DNA of 64,000 nt from CAYNKA01 sp964397655 (GCA_964397655.1 CAYNKA010000003.1:310001-374000); one strand, 5' to 3'; positions 24,074-32,844 are shown, numbered from the stretch's first letter. Program-made: numbers and translations. The notes: generated by a model from the letters alone, not told the origin.

Positions 24074-25087
24074 TCATTTCGCGGCGGCCTGGACCTTCTT
24101 GAACATTTCCATGTCCCAGGTCTTGGCGAACTTGGAGTTGATGTACTGATCGAGGACGTGCTTGCTGAACGCCTCGATGTCCGCCTCGTACACCTTGAGC
24201 CCGGCCTTCTTGAAGAACTCGACGAGTTCGGCTTCGGCCTTCAAGTTGGTCTCGTCGCAGTACTTGATCCCAGCCTTCACGCCTTCCATGACCCAGCCCT
24301 TCTGCTTCTCGGACAGGGACTGCCATTTCTTTTCGTTGATTGCGGGCCAAACGCTGTCGACGAGGTGGTTGGTGATGGTGATGGACTTCGTGACCTCGAA
24401 GAACTTCGCGTTCTTGGTGCTCGGAAGGGGATTGTCCTGTCCGTCGACGGTCTTCGTCTGGAGGGCCATGTAGAGCTCCGAGAAGGAGATCGGAGTCGGA
24501 TTCGCCCCGAGGGCCTTGCCGAGGAAGAGCCAGGAATCGGAGTTCGGCATGCGGAGATTCACGCCCTTGAGATCTTCGGGCGTCTTGATCTGCTTGTCCG
24601 CGACGAGGTTGATCTGACGGGTGCCGAGGTACTGGGCGCCGAGCGGCCTTATGCCTTGCTCCTTGGCGATGCGTTCGAACACTTCCTTGCCGACCTCTCC
24701 GTTGAGGACCTTCGTCATGTGGTCGTAGCTCCTGAAGATGTAGCCCGCGGTGAACATGGAAACCCAGGGCGAACCGTCGGTGAGCCACGAAGCGGCCGTG
24801 GCGGTGATGTCCGCCTGACCGGACTTGACGGCGGAGACTTCCTGCTCCTGCTTGAAGAGAGAAGCCGAATCGTAGGTGAGCACCTTGATGTTGCCCGCGG
24901 AATTCTTCTCCACGACTTCCTTGAACACTCTCATCGCCCCGGCATGGGCGTCCTTCGGAACGGCGGTCATGGTGTAGACGAGTTCGACCGGCTTGTCCGC
25001 CGCGGGAGCGGCTTCCTTGGAGCCTCCGGCGAACGCGAGCCCGCCGACGAGAACCGACACGAACAGAATGACAGATAGTTTCTTCAT
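24074..25087 (-). CDS. dctP: TRAP transporter substrate-binding protein, DctP type
   Basis: 337 residues from ATG 25087. A signal peptide ends near 20 in a GGLAFAGGSKE context; there is no Cys, so the protein should be soluble in the periplasm. The DctP body shows AMRVFKEVVEKNSAGNI, ITATAASWL, and the arginine site in LKGVNLRMPNS, the residue that normally binds the carboxylate of the substrate. The later segment VDGQDNPL is also typical. It delivers an organic acid, probably a sugar acid or dicarboxylate, to DctQM. Confidence 0.92.
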   Translation of the reverse strand: MKKLSVILFVSVLVGGLAFAGGSKEAAPAADKPVELVYTMTAVPKDAHAGAMRVFKEVVEKNSAGNIKVLTYDSASLFKQEQEVSAVKSGQADITATAASWLTDGSPWVSMFTAGYIFRSYDHMTKVLNGEVGKEVFERIAKEQGIRPLGAQYLGTRQINLVADKQIKTPEDLKGVNLRMPNSDSWLFLGKALGANPTPISFSELYMALQTKTVDGQDNPLPSTKNAKFFEVTKSITITNHLVDSVWPAINEKKWQSLSEKQKGWVMEGVKAGIKYCDETNLKAEAELVEFFKKAGLKVYEADIEAFSKHVLDQYINSKFAKTWDMEMFKKVQAAAK

Positions 25088-25157
25088 AGCTGGATTCCTC
25101 CTCTTCGGAATTACTTCATTCGGGCCGGATCGTTTCCGTCCCGAGTCGAGCACGGTT

Positions 25158-25895
25158 TCATGTCGTCGCCTCGATGGTTTCGTGCAGCCTCTTCATCTCT
25201 TCGACGACCTTGACGTTCTGCCGAGAAACATCCAAGTGATCGCGGATCGCGTTCTCCGCCGCGTCGGGATCGCCGGTCCGTATGGCTTCCAGTACGGACC
25301 TGTGCCGCCTGAGACCGTCTTCATTGCCGCCCGGCACCTGAATGCCCTTGCCTATGACGTCGGTGAGCAGCGCCGTCATCGTCCCCACGAACATGCCGAG
25401 CAGCCTGTTCTTGCTGGCGTGCGCTATGGCGATGTGGAAATCGGCGTCCAGGCGAATCCGGACCGGCAGGTCCAGCTTTCGGCTTTCCATTTCGGAGAGG
25501 ATGAGCTGAACCTTCTCCAAGTCCTCCTTGGAGGCGTTCAGGGCCGCCAGCCGGCAGGACGCCACCTCCAGGATGATCCGCATGTTGTAGACATCGTCGA
25601 TGCTGATTCCTTCCGTATGGATGATGCGCTGAATCGCGTTCGAGACCGTATCCGATCCGGGCTTCGTGATGTAGGAACCTTCGCCGTTGCGCAGTTCGAT
25701 CAAGCCGCGTTCTTTCAGGAGTTTGAGGGCCTCTCGTATCACCGTGCGGCTTACTCCGAATTTGTCGGCGAGTGCCTGCTCGGAAGGGAGTTTCTCCGCC
25801 ATTTCGGAATCCGGCTTGATGATCGCGTTCTCGAGGATCTGAGCGATCTGTTCGTACAAATGGGTGCGGTTTATTTTATAGTCGATGGTCTCCAA
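25158..25895 (-). CDS. GntR-family (FadR subfamily) transcriptional regulator
   Basis: 245 residues, TTG start at 25895 with GAGGG upstream. The winged HTH (15-80) contains LPSEQALADKFGVSRTVIREAL and the wing LIELRNGEGSYI. The C-terminal all-helical FCD domain (about 95-230) keeps metal-ligand type residues in DADFHIAIAHAS and the final helix RDHLD. Family members bind an acid ligand and leave DNA. It leads the TRAP/aldolase operon in the same direction and probably represses it. Candidate operators are 25923-25939, 26079-26096 and 21327-21339. Confidence 0.9.
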   Translation of the reverse strand: METIDYKINRTHLYEQIAQILENAIIKPDSEMAEKLPSEQALADKFGVSRTVIREALKLLKERGLIELRNGEGSYITKPGSDTVSNAIQRIIHTEGISIDDVYNMRIILEVASCRLAALNASKEDLEKVQLILSEMESRKLDLPVRIRLDADFHIAIAHASKNRLLGMFVGTMTALLTDVIGKGIQVPGGNEDGLRRHRSVLEAIRTGDPDAAENAIRDHLDVSRQNVKVVEEMKRLHETIEATT

Positions 25896-25922
25896 CAGGG
25901 TCCCTCGTTTCAGAAAATCCGT

Positions 25923-25939
25923 CGCCTGTAGGACAGGCG
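25923..25939. promoter_or_regulatory. 17-base palindrome in the gntR leader
   Basis: CGCCTGT-AGG-ACAGGCG, a perfect palindrome with 7-base arms and a 3-base centre, 28 bases upstream of the gntR start. It shares the TGT-N3-ACA core with the palindrome at the aldo/keto reductase promoter. Confidence 0.5.
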
Positions 25940-26078
25940 TATAGGTACACCATCCACTATCGGCAGCAAAAAGTCAAGCGAGGCGTTTTCGAGTCAACTG
26001 AATCACGCTCCCCCCGGAAAACGTGAACCGAGACACCTCTGAAAGGATTTCCGCTCGAAAGTACTCCTATGAAAACAC

Positions 26079-26096
26079 TGTTCCTATATATGAACA
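26079..26096. promoter_or_regulatory. 18-base inverted repeat at the gntR transcription start
   Basis: TGTTC-CTATATAT-GAACA. It lies just downstream of the -10 box, covering the predicted transcription start, and could bind another regulator or the GntR protein itself. Confidence 0.4.
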
Positions 26097-26098
26097 TG

Positions 26099-26127
26099 AG
26101 TATAGCACAGCTTCGCGGGCGAGTCAA
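26099..26127 (-). promoter_or_regulatory. Promoter of the gntR-dctPQM-aldolase operon
   Basis: Minus-strand TTGACT (26127-26122), a 17-base spacer and TATACT (26104-26099), close to consensus. Start near 26092, giving a leader of about 195 bases that holds both palindromes. Confidence 0.7.
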
Positions 26128-26161
26128 ATATTTTCCTCTGTCAAGCTCCTCGTCCCATGGC

Positions 26162-27532
26162 TCATCTCGACGGCGCCTGAACCGTGAAAAAACACCCCTC
26201 CCTCCCTAAAAACCTGAAAACGCCGTGGAGCCGTTCGGCAAGCGACCTCACCAGAACGAGCCCGAGACCCCGGGGATGCTCGAAGTCGAAGTCCGGAGGC
26301 GGTCCCGCTCCGTCGTCGGAGACCGAAAGCGAGAGACCTTCGATCGATTTCACGAGCTCCACCCTGATGGTTCCCTTCATTGCTCCGGGGAAGGCGTGCT
26401 TCACGGAATTGGTGACGAGTTCGTTCGCAATGAAGCCCCAGATCGTAGCCGCCGCGGCGTCCGTGTAAACTTCGTCGAGTCTCAACTGCATCCCGATCAC
26501 GGCGGTATTCACCGAGTACGATTCGACGACGTTCGCGACTATCGACGAAATATAAGAATCGAGCCTGAGGTCCGAAACGGACTCGTTGCGGAAGACGAGA
26601 CCGTACAGGGATACGATCGAATCGATGCGGCCGCGGAGATCCTTGAGGACATCGGCGGTCGTCTGATTTCCCGTACGTTCGATCTCCATGTTGACGATGT
26701 TCCGGATCAGCGTCATGCCGTCCTTCATTCTGTGGTTGAGGTCGAGGATGAAGGCGTCTTTCTGGTGAAGCGAGTTCTGAACGAGCGCGTGGAGCCGTTT
26801 CTGCTCGGTCACTTCGCGGAGGAAGACGAAAAAGCAGCCGCACCTCGGAAGATAGGATACGTTCGCCTCGAGGTCGATGATCTTCCCGTCCTTCCGGCGA
26901 TGACGAGTCTCCATCCGCTCGGAACCGCAGCCCGCGATGCGCGAGAGTCGGGCCTGGAGGGCCGTCGGATTCGTGTTCTCCGAGAGCTCGGCCACGTTCT
27001 TGCCGAGCAGTTCGTCCCTGCCGAAGCCGGAAATGCGGCAGTAGGCGTCGTTCACCTCGAGGATCCTGCCTTCCCGGTCGTGGACCGCGAATCCTTCCAT
27101 GGTAGCCTCGATGACTGAACGATAGCGCTCCTCGAGCAGTTTCCGCTCCGTCACGTCGAAGACGGTCGCCGCGATCACTTCCCTTCCGTCGGAGTCCTCC
27201 GGATACAGACGCCTCGCATAGATGACGACGTCCAGGACGCGCCCGTCCTTCCGCAGGAATCTCGTCGTCGCGGAGCCGAGTTCGTCGAGTTCAGTGAAAG
27301 CGTACAGCTCCCGCCCCGCCCGTTCGTATTCTTCGTCGGAAGGATACAAGAGGCGCGAGGACCTCCCTATCAATTCGCCCTCGGAGTATCCGACCAGCTT
27401 ACAGAGGCAAAGGTTCGCTTTCTCGAATTTTCTGTCCACGAGAAGGATGGACGCCGAAGGATTCGCGTCGAAAAGGGTCCTGAACGATGCCTCGCTCCTG
27501 CGAAGCGACGCTTCGATGGTTTTCGCCTTCAC
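26162..27532 (-). CDS. PAS-PAS-HisKA_2 sensor histidine kinase
   Basis: 456 residues, GTG start at 27532 with GAGGAGG six bases upstream. No membrane segment. Two PAS domains (about 10-130 and 133-250), then a HisKA_2 helix pair with His267 (DLNHRMKDG) and a HATPase domain: IANELVTNSVKHAFPG (N box), DDGAGPPPD (G1, with Ala-Gly-Pro in place of the usual VGIP) and RGLGLVLV (G2). It is an orphan kinase without a neighbouring response regulator. The similar kinase gene at 27762 is divergent from it. Confidence 0.85.
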   Translation of the reverse strand: MKAKTIEASLRRSEASFRTLFDANPSASILLVDRKFEKANLCLCKLVGYSEGELIGRSSRLLYPSDEEYERAGRELYAFTELDELGSATTRFLRKDGRVLDVVIYARRLYPEDSDGREVIAATVFDVTERKLLEERYRSVIEATMEGFAVHDREGRILEVNDAYCRISGFGRDELLGKNVAELSENTNPTALQARLSRIAGCGSERMETRHRRKDGKIIDLEANVSYLPRCGCFFVFLREVTEQKRLHALVQNSLHQKDAFILDLNHRMKDGMTLIRNIVNMEIERTGNQTTADVLKDLRGRIDSIVSLYGLVFRNESVSDLRLDSYISSIVANVVESYSVNTAVIGMQLRLDEVYTDAAAATIWGFIANELVTNSVKHAFPGAMKGTIRVELVKSIEGLSLSVSDDGAGPPPDFDFEHPRGLGLVLVRSLAERLHGVFRFLGREGCFFTVQAPSR

Positions 27533-27761
27533 CCCGAGCCTCCTCGAATGCGCCGACGTCGGCCCCAGGTCGTTCAGGAAGGATCATATTCGTTCTTCCA
27601 GAGCCATACCGTGCGCATGGATTCGAAGAAACAAACCGATGTCCACGTTCATTATCGCGAACTGCGCACGAAAAAGCAAATTCGTACCGAGAGCGAACGC
27701 GCGCGGATGGCTCCATCATCTTGCAATTTCACGCGTTTCAACCAAGAATTATCGTTACGGG

Positions 27762-28562
27762 ATGACAGATGAGATGAAGGCTTCGCTCCGGATCGTCACG
27801 ATTTATATCGTCACCGCCTCCCTCTGGATCGTTCTATCGGACAAGGCCATCTCCTTCGTCGCCGACGACATCCAGGCCCTAACCTGGTTCGCGACGGCGA
27901 AAGGCCTCGCTTTCGTCGCCGTGACCGCGACCCTTCTATTCCATCTCATCAGGAGGGAACTCGGCGCGAAGAACGCGGTTATCGAGGAGTTGAAAACGAG
28001 CATAAGGCACCGCGAAGAGCTCGCGAACGAACTTCACCACAGGATCAAGAACAACCTTCAGGTCGTGAAGAGCCTCATTTCACTCGAAGCGGAAGCGGAG
28101 GAACGGAAGGACGTCTTGGTGGCCACAGTCCTGGACGATATCCAATCGATAAGCGCGGTATTCGAAATCGTCTACGAAAACCGCTCGATGTCGAATATTC
28201 CGCTCGATGAAGCCGTGCGTAGGTTCGTGGCCCAGAAACGATCAGGCATTTCCAAACTGGAGATAGAGGCGGACATCCGGGCGGGGATCGACTACCGGAT
28301 CGAGACGATGACGTCCATCATCCTGCTGCTGAACGTAGTCATCGACTCGGCGGGGAAGAACGGTATCAACGCACCCAGGATGAGAATCACGGCAAGCGAT
28401 CCGAAGAGAATCGAATTATCCTGCACGAACGTCCGATGCGATGACTGCTTGAACCTCATATCTAAGAACCAGCTGGCGGAAATCTACCTCCGGTCCTTCG
28501 ACGGCAGGATGAGTACGTCGAACGGCAGGATCATGATAGACATAGGGAACGGACCCGAATGA
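27762..28562 (+). CDS. Two-helix membrane HisKA_2-like kinase with degenerate ATPase
   Basis: 266 residues from ATG 27762 (a second ATG at 27774). Two membrane helices (about 8-24 and 40-62) enclose a short SDK..D loop, a known N-terminal sensor module of signalling proteins. The HisKA_2 helix with ELHHRIKNNLQ (His92/His93) follows. The C-terminal 120 residues occupy the place of HATPase, but no N box (NELxxNxxKHA), DxGxG or GxGLG can be found, so ATP binding is doubtful. It could be a phosphotransfer protein or a decayed kinase. The 229 bases between it and the divergent kinase hold no convincing promoter. Confidence 0.75.
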   Translation: MTDEMKASLRIVTIYIVTASLWIVLSDKAISFVADDIQALTWFATAKGLAFVAVTATLLFHLIRRELGAKNAVIEELKTSIRHREELANELHHRIKNNLQVVKSLISLEAEAEERKDVLVATVLDDIQSISAVFEIVYENRSMSNIPLDEAVRRFVAQKRSGISKLEIEADIRAGIDYRIETMTSIILLLNVVIDSAGKNGINAPRMRITASDPKRIELSCTNVRCDDCLNLISKNQLAEIYLRSFDGRMSTSNGRIMIDIGNGPE

Positions 28563-28634
28563 GCCCGGATTCGCTCAAGGGGGGCCGCGATCGTCTCGAT
28601 ATTTAAAGAAGAGACGAATCGGAGGAAAGTACCC

Positions 28635-28907
28635 ATGGTCATGGTCTGCAGAATCAAGGCGTCCCAATTCCGGGAATGGAACAGGCTGATCCTCGCTTCC
28701 TCGGCCGCGCATCGGGCCGCGGGGCTCACGTTGCTCAACATGTGGAGGACCCAGGAGGATCCGGATAGCGTGTTCTTCATCTTCTCCGTCCGCGATATGG
28801 AAACCGCCAAGTCCTACATCGACGAACCGCACAACGCCGAAGCGTTGGGGCTCCCCGGCCTCTCGGACGGTGAATACCACTTCGTGGAAAACACCGACGG
28901 CTACTGA
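28635..28907 (+). CDS. Small ferredoxin-like-fold (ABM-like) protein
   Basis: 90 residues with GGAGG nine bases upstream of ATG 28635. The alternation of strand (MVMVCRIKA), helix (REWNRLILASSAAHRAAG), strand (SVFFIFSV) and helix (ETAKSYIDEP) fits the dimeric alpha/beta barrel of antibiotic-biosynthesis-monooxygenase-like proteins. No catalytic residues can be assigned. Single gene with a terminator downstream. Confidence 0.6.
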   Translation: MVMVCRIKASQFREWNRLILASSAAHRAAGLTLLNMWRTQEDPDSVFFIFSVRDMETAKSYIDEPHNAEALGLPGLSDGEYHFVENTDGY

Positions 28908-28923
28908 AGGACCCGACGAAGCC

Positions 28924-28956
28924 GCCGCGGGGAGCATCGCCCCGCCGGCTTTTATT
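28924..28956 (+). terminator. Rho-independent terminator
   Basis: GCGGGG (28927-28932) pairs with CCCCGC (28940-28945), extended by GCC/GGC with one bulge, followed by TTTTATTT. Confidence 0.75.
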
Positions 28957-28969
28957 TCAATTCAAGTTC

Positions 28970-29215
28970 TCATTGATAGAGGATGATCGAGAAATTCGGA
29001 AGCAGTTCCGGGACTACCCTCCCTCCGTCACGCGAGCTGTTCCATCCGTTCGTGGTAATCCCCGCCCTGACCGCCAGGCCTTTCACTCCGGTCGTTATGA
29101 ACCAATCGGTATTGGTGATCGTCGTGTAGCGGCCTTCCACCTCGTACGCGTAGTTGTCCGTGACGAACCGCGCCAGGAAGCCGAAGACTCCGGAAGGCCT
29201 TCGCCGGAACAGGTA
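28970..29215 (-). pseudogene. 3' remnant of an envelope protein gene
   Basis: The last 80 codons of a minus-strand frame ending at 28970 look like real protein: alternating hydrophobic strands (FVTDNYAYEVEGRY, TNTDWFITTGVKG) and the end FSIILYQ, as in a beta-rich outer-membrane or lipid-anchored protein. Upstream, the frame runs antisense into the STAS gene and no signal peptide or ribosome binding site is available, so the 5' part is lost. Low confidence that it ever was one gene. Confidence 0.35.
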
Positions 29216-29234
29216 GATTGAAAGGTGGATGCAC

Positions 29235-29573
29235 ATGAATCTGCAACCAACGACGAAGAAGATGGACGAGCAGCGCGTTCTGATCACCCTGAGCGGACGG
29301 CTCGACGTTCTTCGAACTCAAGGCCTCAAAGCCGAATTCAAGAAAAACATCGAACTCGGCATGAATCGCGTCGTCGTCGATCTCGGCAACGTCAATTTCA
29401 TAGACAGCTCGGGAATCTCTTCCCTCGTCTCGCGTCTGAAATACACGCGTGAAGCCGGCGGTTGGTTTCGGATCACCGGCGTTTCCGGCCAGGTGAAGAC
29501 CGTACTCGCCATCACGAAACCGGACCGCGTGTTCGAATTCTACCCGGACACCGAGACCGCTCGCGGGGAATGA
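29235..29573 (+). CDS. STAS-domain anti-sigma factor antagonist
   Basis: 112 residues from ATG 29235 (ATG 29229 also possible; AGGTGG is spaced better for 29235). The STAS fold is clear: LITLSGRLDV, then VVVDLGNVNFIDSSGISSLVSRL, where the Ser after Asp is the usual phosphorylation site, and the final helix region VSGQVKTVLAITKPDRVF. Such proteins bind a switch-kinase or anti-sigma factor and release a sigma factor when dephosphorylated. No anti-sigma or PP2C gene is adjacent. Confidence 0.85.
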   Translation: MNLQPTTKKMDEQRVLITLSGRLDVLRTQGLKAEFKKNIELGMNRVVVDLGNVNFIDSSGISSLVSRLKYTREAGGWFRITGVSGQVKTVLAITKPDRVFEFYPDTETARGE

Positions 29574-29689
29574 CGGTAGACCTCATGGCGAACCGGGATC
29601 GGTTTCCTCCCCTTGCCTGCCCCGTCGGCCTCTGAACTCCCCATAACAATTACGCGTCTCATACTGAAGCCCGCTCTGTTCGATTAATC

Positions 29690-29718
29690 TTGATTGTTTT
29701 AGTCATGATTATTATTTT
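29690..29718 (+). promoter_or_regulatory. Possible promoter of the FN3/Big2 lipoprotein
   Basis: TTGATT, 17 bases, TATTTT in an AT-rich stretch of the 283-base gap between the STAS gene and the lipoprotein gene. The rest of that gap shows nothing identifiable. Leader of about 130 bases. Confidence 0.4.
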
Positions 29719-29856
29719 TTGAATAATGCATCGCTTTGCGTCGAAGGCCTTTCGGGGGAGATCGGAAAGAAAATAACTCATAAAAATATCCCAAGCGGCT
29801 CGTCCCGAGGGCGACGGCCTCCGAGAGAGGTCGAAAACAAAGGTTGAGGAGGATCT

Positions 29857-31227
29857 ATGAACCGGAAGTTGCTGGCAGCTTCGATGGTGTTGGCCGTAGG
29901 CGTCGTATTCCTTTCCTGCAACGCGGCCTCCGCCTCGGAAGGAGACGCGCCCGCGGTCGCGAACGTCAAGGATCTCAAGGCCGGGATCTCCGACGGAAAA
30001 GTCGTCCTGAGCTGGACCGATCCCGACGACTCGGCCTTCGCCAACGTGGAGATCAGCGGCGACGGGTTCGCGACCCTTACGGCGGGCAAGGGCGTCCGGA
30101 CCGCCGCGGTGAACGGCCTCACGAACGGCACCGCCTACGGCTTCATCGTTAAATCCGTCACTTCATCGGGGACGAAGAGCTCAGGCGTTTCCGTGACGGC
30201 GACCCCCTTCGAGAGCGTCTCCGACGCGTACATCTGGTACGGTAACGGCCAGGTCACCTTGAGGTACGGGGATCCGAAAACCGCGGGCTCGGACAAGGTG
30301 GAGATCGCCGGCACCGACGTTCCCGCGTTCACCGTCGCCAACGGAAGCGCGACATGGGGGAGTACGCCGGTTTCGGGACTCGTCGACGGAAAAAGCTACT
30401 CATTCACCATCAGGGTCGTCGACAAGCAGGGCAACAGGGAAACCGCCGGCGTGAGCCTCACGGGGACTCCGGGGCTCTACCTGACCGAAGGCGGGACGTC
30501 CGTTCCGGAGGTCCTCAACCTGGTCGAAGGGAACACCAAGCAGCTCTACGCCAAGAGCGGAGCCTCCACGGTTGGCGCGACCTGGGAGTCGTCCAACACG
30601 TCGGTAGCGACCGTGGATTCCTCGGGACTCGTCACCGGCGTCGCCGGGGGATTGACGAGCGTCAAGGCGACCTACGGGTCCTACGCCACGACGGTCGGCG
30701 TCGCGGTCTGGCAGTCCGGCGAAACCTCCTACGCCTTCATGACGACCGACGGCGCTCCGGACGCCCGTTATTCCTTCAATCAGGGATACCGCATGCAACT
30801 GGCCTCGGACATAACCTTCCCCATCAGCGCGACCGCCGTGAAAATATCGGGCTCGGAGCGTTCCAACTTCGGCTTCGATCTCAACAAGATCGTGGGCTCG
30901 ACCACGTACCGAATGCGGTTCGAACTGCGCACGAACGGCCAGTACAGGATACGAAGGCTGGTAGACACGGCGCCGACCGTCCTCGTCCCCTGGACTTCGC
31001 ATTCCGCCATCCACACGGGGCTCGACATCGCCAACACGGTGGAGCTCACCCAGGAAACCCCCGGCGTCATCGGGATCGCCGTCAACGGGACGACAATTCA
31101 AACCGTCACGGACCCGGATTCCGTCGACTACGCGGGAGGCAGCGCCTACGCCCGCGTGGGGCTCGCCACCTCGTATCACCAGGACTATTCGTCGACCGGG
31201 CAGGAAATCGTCCAATTCTCGTACTGA
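29857..31227 (+). CDS. Lipoprotein with FN3-like and Big2 domains
   Basis: 456 residues with GAGGAGG before the ATG. Type II signal peptide with lipobox VFLSC. Two fibronectin-III-like modules follow (about 35-115 with LSWTDPDDSAFANVEI, and 118-205), then a bacterial Ig-like Big2 domain (about 210-285: LYAKSGASTVGATWESSNTSVATVD..GLVTGVAGG). The C-terminal 165 residues are strand-rich and unassigned, perhaps a ligand-binding jelly roll. It is probably surface-exposed and adhesive or carbohydrate-binding. Two GC-rich hairpins follow the stop. Confidence 0.85.
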   Translation: MNRKLLAASMVLAVGVVFLSCNAASASEGDAPAVANVKDLKAGISDGKVVLSWTDPDDSAFANVEISGDGFATLTAGKGVRTAAVNGLTNGTAYGFIVKSVTSSGTKSSGVSVTATPFESVSDAYIWYGNGQVTLRYGDPKTAGSDKVEIAGTDVPAFTVANGSATWGSTPVSGLVDGKSYSFTIRVVDKQGNRETAGVSLTGTPGLYLTEGGTSVPEVLNLVEGNTKQLYAKSGASTVGATWESSNTSVATVDSSGLVTGVAGGLTSVKATYGSYATTVGVAVWQSGETSYAFMTTDGAPDARYSFNQGYRMQLASDITFPISATAVKISGSERSNFGFDLNKIVGSTTYRMRFELRTNGQYRIRRLVDTAPTVLVPWTSHSAIHTGLDIANTVELTQETPGVIGIAVNGTTIQTVTDPDSVDYAGGSAYARVGLATSYHQDYSSTGQEIVQFSY

Positions 31228-31228
31228 C

Positions 31229-31273
31229 GGCGCGGTATGCGCCGCGTCCGGACCGGCCGGCCCCGGTCCGGAC
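31229..31273 (+). other. Tandem GC hairpins after the FN3/Big2 gene
   Basis: GGCGC-ggtat-GCGCC at 31229-31243, followed by a perfect 11-base-pair stem GTCCGGACCGG/CCGGTCCGGAC with a 6-base loop at 31246-31273. Without T runs these are likely mRNA 3' end structures. Confidence 0.5.
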
Positions 31274-31329
31274 GATTCCGGAGCGCCGAAACTGAGCTGT
31301 AGAGAGGTTTCCCGCCCCTTCAAGGCCTC

Positions 31330-32844
31330 GTGATTTCTTTCTATGAGAATTGCTGTTTTGGGATTACACTGAAAGGGATCGAGGCGTTCGATCCGATTCT
31401 CCTCGTCGGTAGGGAACAGGTGGGTGAGCGAAAGACGGGAAAAACCCGTCGCGCCGAGAAAGATCGATATCACGAGTTCATCGAGCTGGCAGCGGACGGG
31501 ATTCTTCTCGGCACCCGGGACGGAATCATTCTCGAAGCGAACTCCCGCATGTGCGAAATGGCCGGCGTTCCCGAGAAAGAGCTCGTCGGAAAGAAAATCT
31601 CCGAAGTCCTCTTCTCGCCCGAAACCCTGAAAGGCAACCCTTTCCGCTTCGACCTGCTGTACGAGGGGAAAACGGTCGTCCGGGAGCGGACCATCGTCAG
31701 GCCCGACGGCACGGAGCTCGTGATCGAGATGCGGACCAGGATGATGCCGGACGGCACCCTGCTTTCCATTCATCGGGACATGACCGCCCGGAAGGTGAAC
31801 GAGGAGAAACTCCGCGAAAGCGAGGCCAAGTACCGCTCGCTCTTCGAAGCGATGGCCCAGGGTGTCGTGTACATTGACCGATCAAGAACCATCCTCTCGG
31901 TGAATCCCGCGGCGGAAAGAATCCTGGGAGTCCCCAAAGAACGGCTGATCGGACGCCGCATGAGCGATCCTGAATGGCGGGCGGTCCGCGAGGACGGCAC
32001 TCGTGTGCTCGAAAAGGATCGCCCCTCAGTGGTGTCGCTCAGGACGGGGCTGCCGAATCACGCGGTCATGGGAATCGTCATCGGGGGCGGCGAGATCGGC
32101 CCCTGGTTGAGCGTACATGCGGTCCCGCTCTTCCGACCCGGCGAAACCCGTCCCCACCAGGTCTTCGTCACCTTCGAGGACGTGACGATGATGAAGGCGG
32201 CCGACGCGGCCCGCGAGAGGGCCCTCAAGGAAAAGGACGTGCTCATGCGCGAACTCCAGCACCGCGTGAAGAACAGCCTCCAGCTCGTGCAGAGCATGCT
32301 TTCGCTCGAGGCGGGCCGTACGGAGCCTTCCCAGTCGAAGGAGGTTCTCCTCGCCGCCCGCTCGCGCGTTCACAGCATGGCCCTTTTCTTCGAGCGCCTC
32401 TACAAATCGCCGGAATTGGGAACGGTGGAGCTTAATCTCTACCTCAAGGATTTCCTCGACTCGCTGAATTCGCTGTACGAGCTGGACAAAGGCAAGATAG
32501 GCATCGTCGGCACGTTCGACGACGTGAAGCTCGACCTGAAGAGAACCGTTCCGGTGTGCCTGATCCTCAATGAGCTCGTGGTGAACTCGATCAAGCACGC
32601 CTATCCGAAGGAAGCCGGAGGTCCTATCCACGTGTCCCTCAGGAAATCGGCCGGGAATTCCGTCATCCTCTCCGTTTTCGACAACGGCAGGGGATTCCCG
32701 CCCGGCTTCGACCGCATGTCCGCGTCAGGGATCGGCCTTCTTCTCGTCCACATGCTGAGCGAGCAGATCGGGGGCGATCTCCTCCTGGGAAAAAGCCTCG
32801 AGGGGGGAGCTGCGGTTCAGGTACAGTTCCCCGCCATGAGCTGA
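31330..32844 (+). CDS. PAS-PAS-HisKA_2 sensor histidine kinase
   Basis: 504 residues from GTG 31330; GTG 31420 is an equally possible start because the first 30 residues look atypical. Soluble. PAS 1 (about 48-160, DGILLGTRDGIILEAN), PAS 2 (about 165-290), HisKA_2 with His311 (RELQHRVKNSLQ) and a complete HATPase domain: LILNELVVNSIKHAYP (N box), DNGRGFPPG (G1), SGIGLLLV (G2). Orphan kinase, third of its type within 27 kb to have all ATP-binding boxes. Confidence 0.85.
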   Translation: MISFYENCCFGITLKGIEAFDPILLVGREQVGERKTGKTRRAEKDRYHEFIELAADGILLGTRDGIILEANSRMCEMAGVPEKELVGKKISEVLFSPETLKGNPFRFDLLYEGKTVVRERTIVRPDGTELVIEMRTRMMPDGTLLSIHRDMTARKVNEEKLRESEAKYRSLFEAMAQGVVYIDRSRTILSVNPAAERILGVPKERLIGRRMSDPEWRAVREDGTRVLEKDRPSVVSLRTGLPNHAVMGIVIGGGEIGPWLSVHAVPLFRPGETRPHQVFVTFEDVTMMKAADAARERALKEKDVLMRELQHRVKNSLQLVQSMLSLEAGRTEPSQSKEVLLAARSRVHSMALFFERLYKSPELGTVELNLYLKDFLDSLNSLYELDKGKIGIVGTFDDVKLDLKRTVPVCLILNELVVNSIKHAYPKEAGGPIHVSLRKSAGNSVILSVFDNGRGFPPGFDRMSASGIGLLLVHMLSEQIGGDLLLGKSLEGGAAVQVQFPAMS

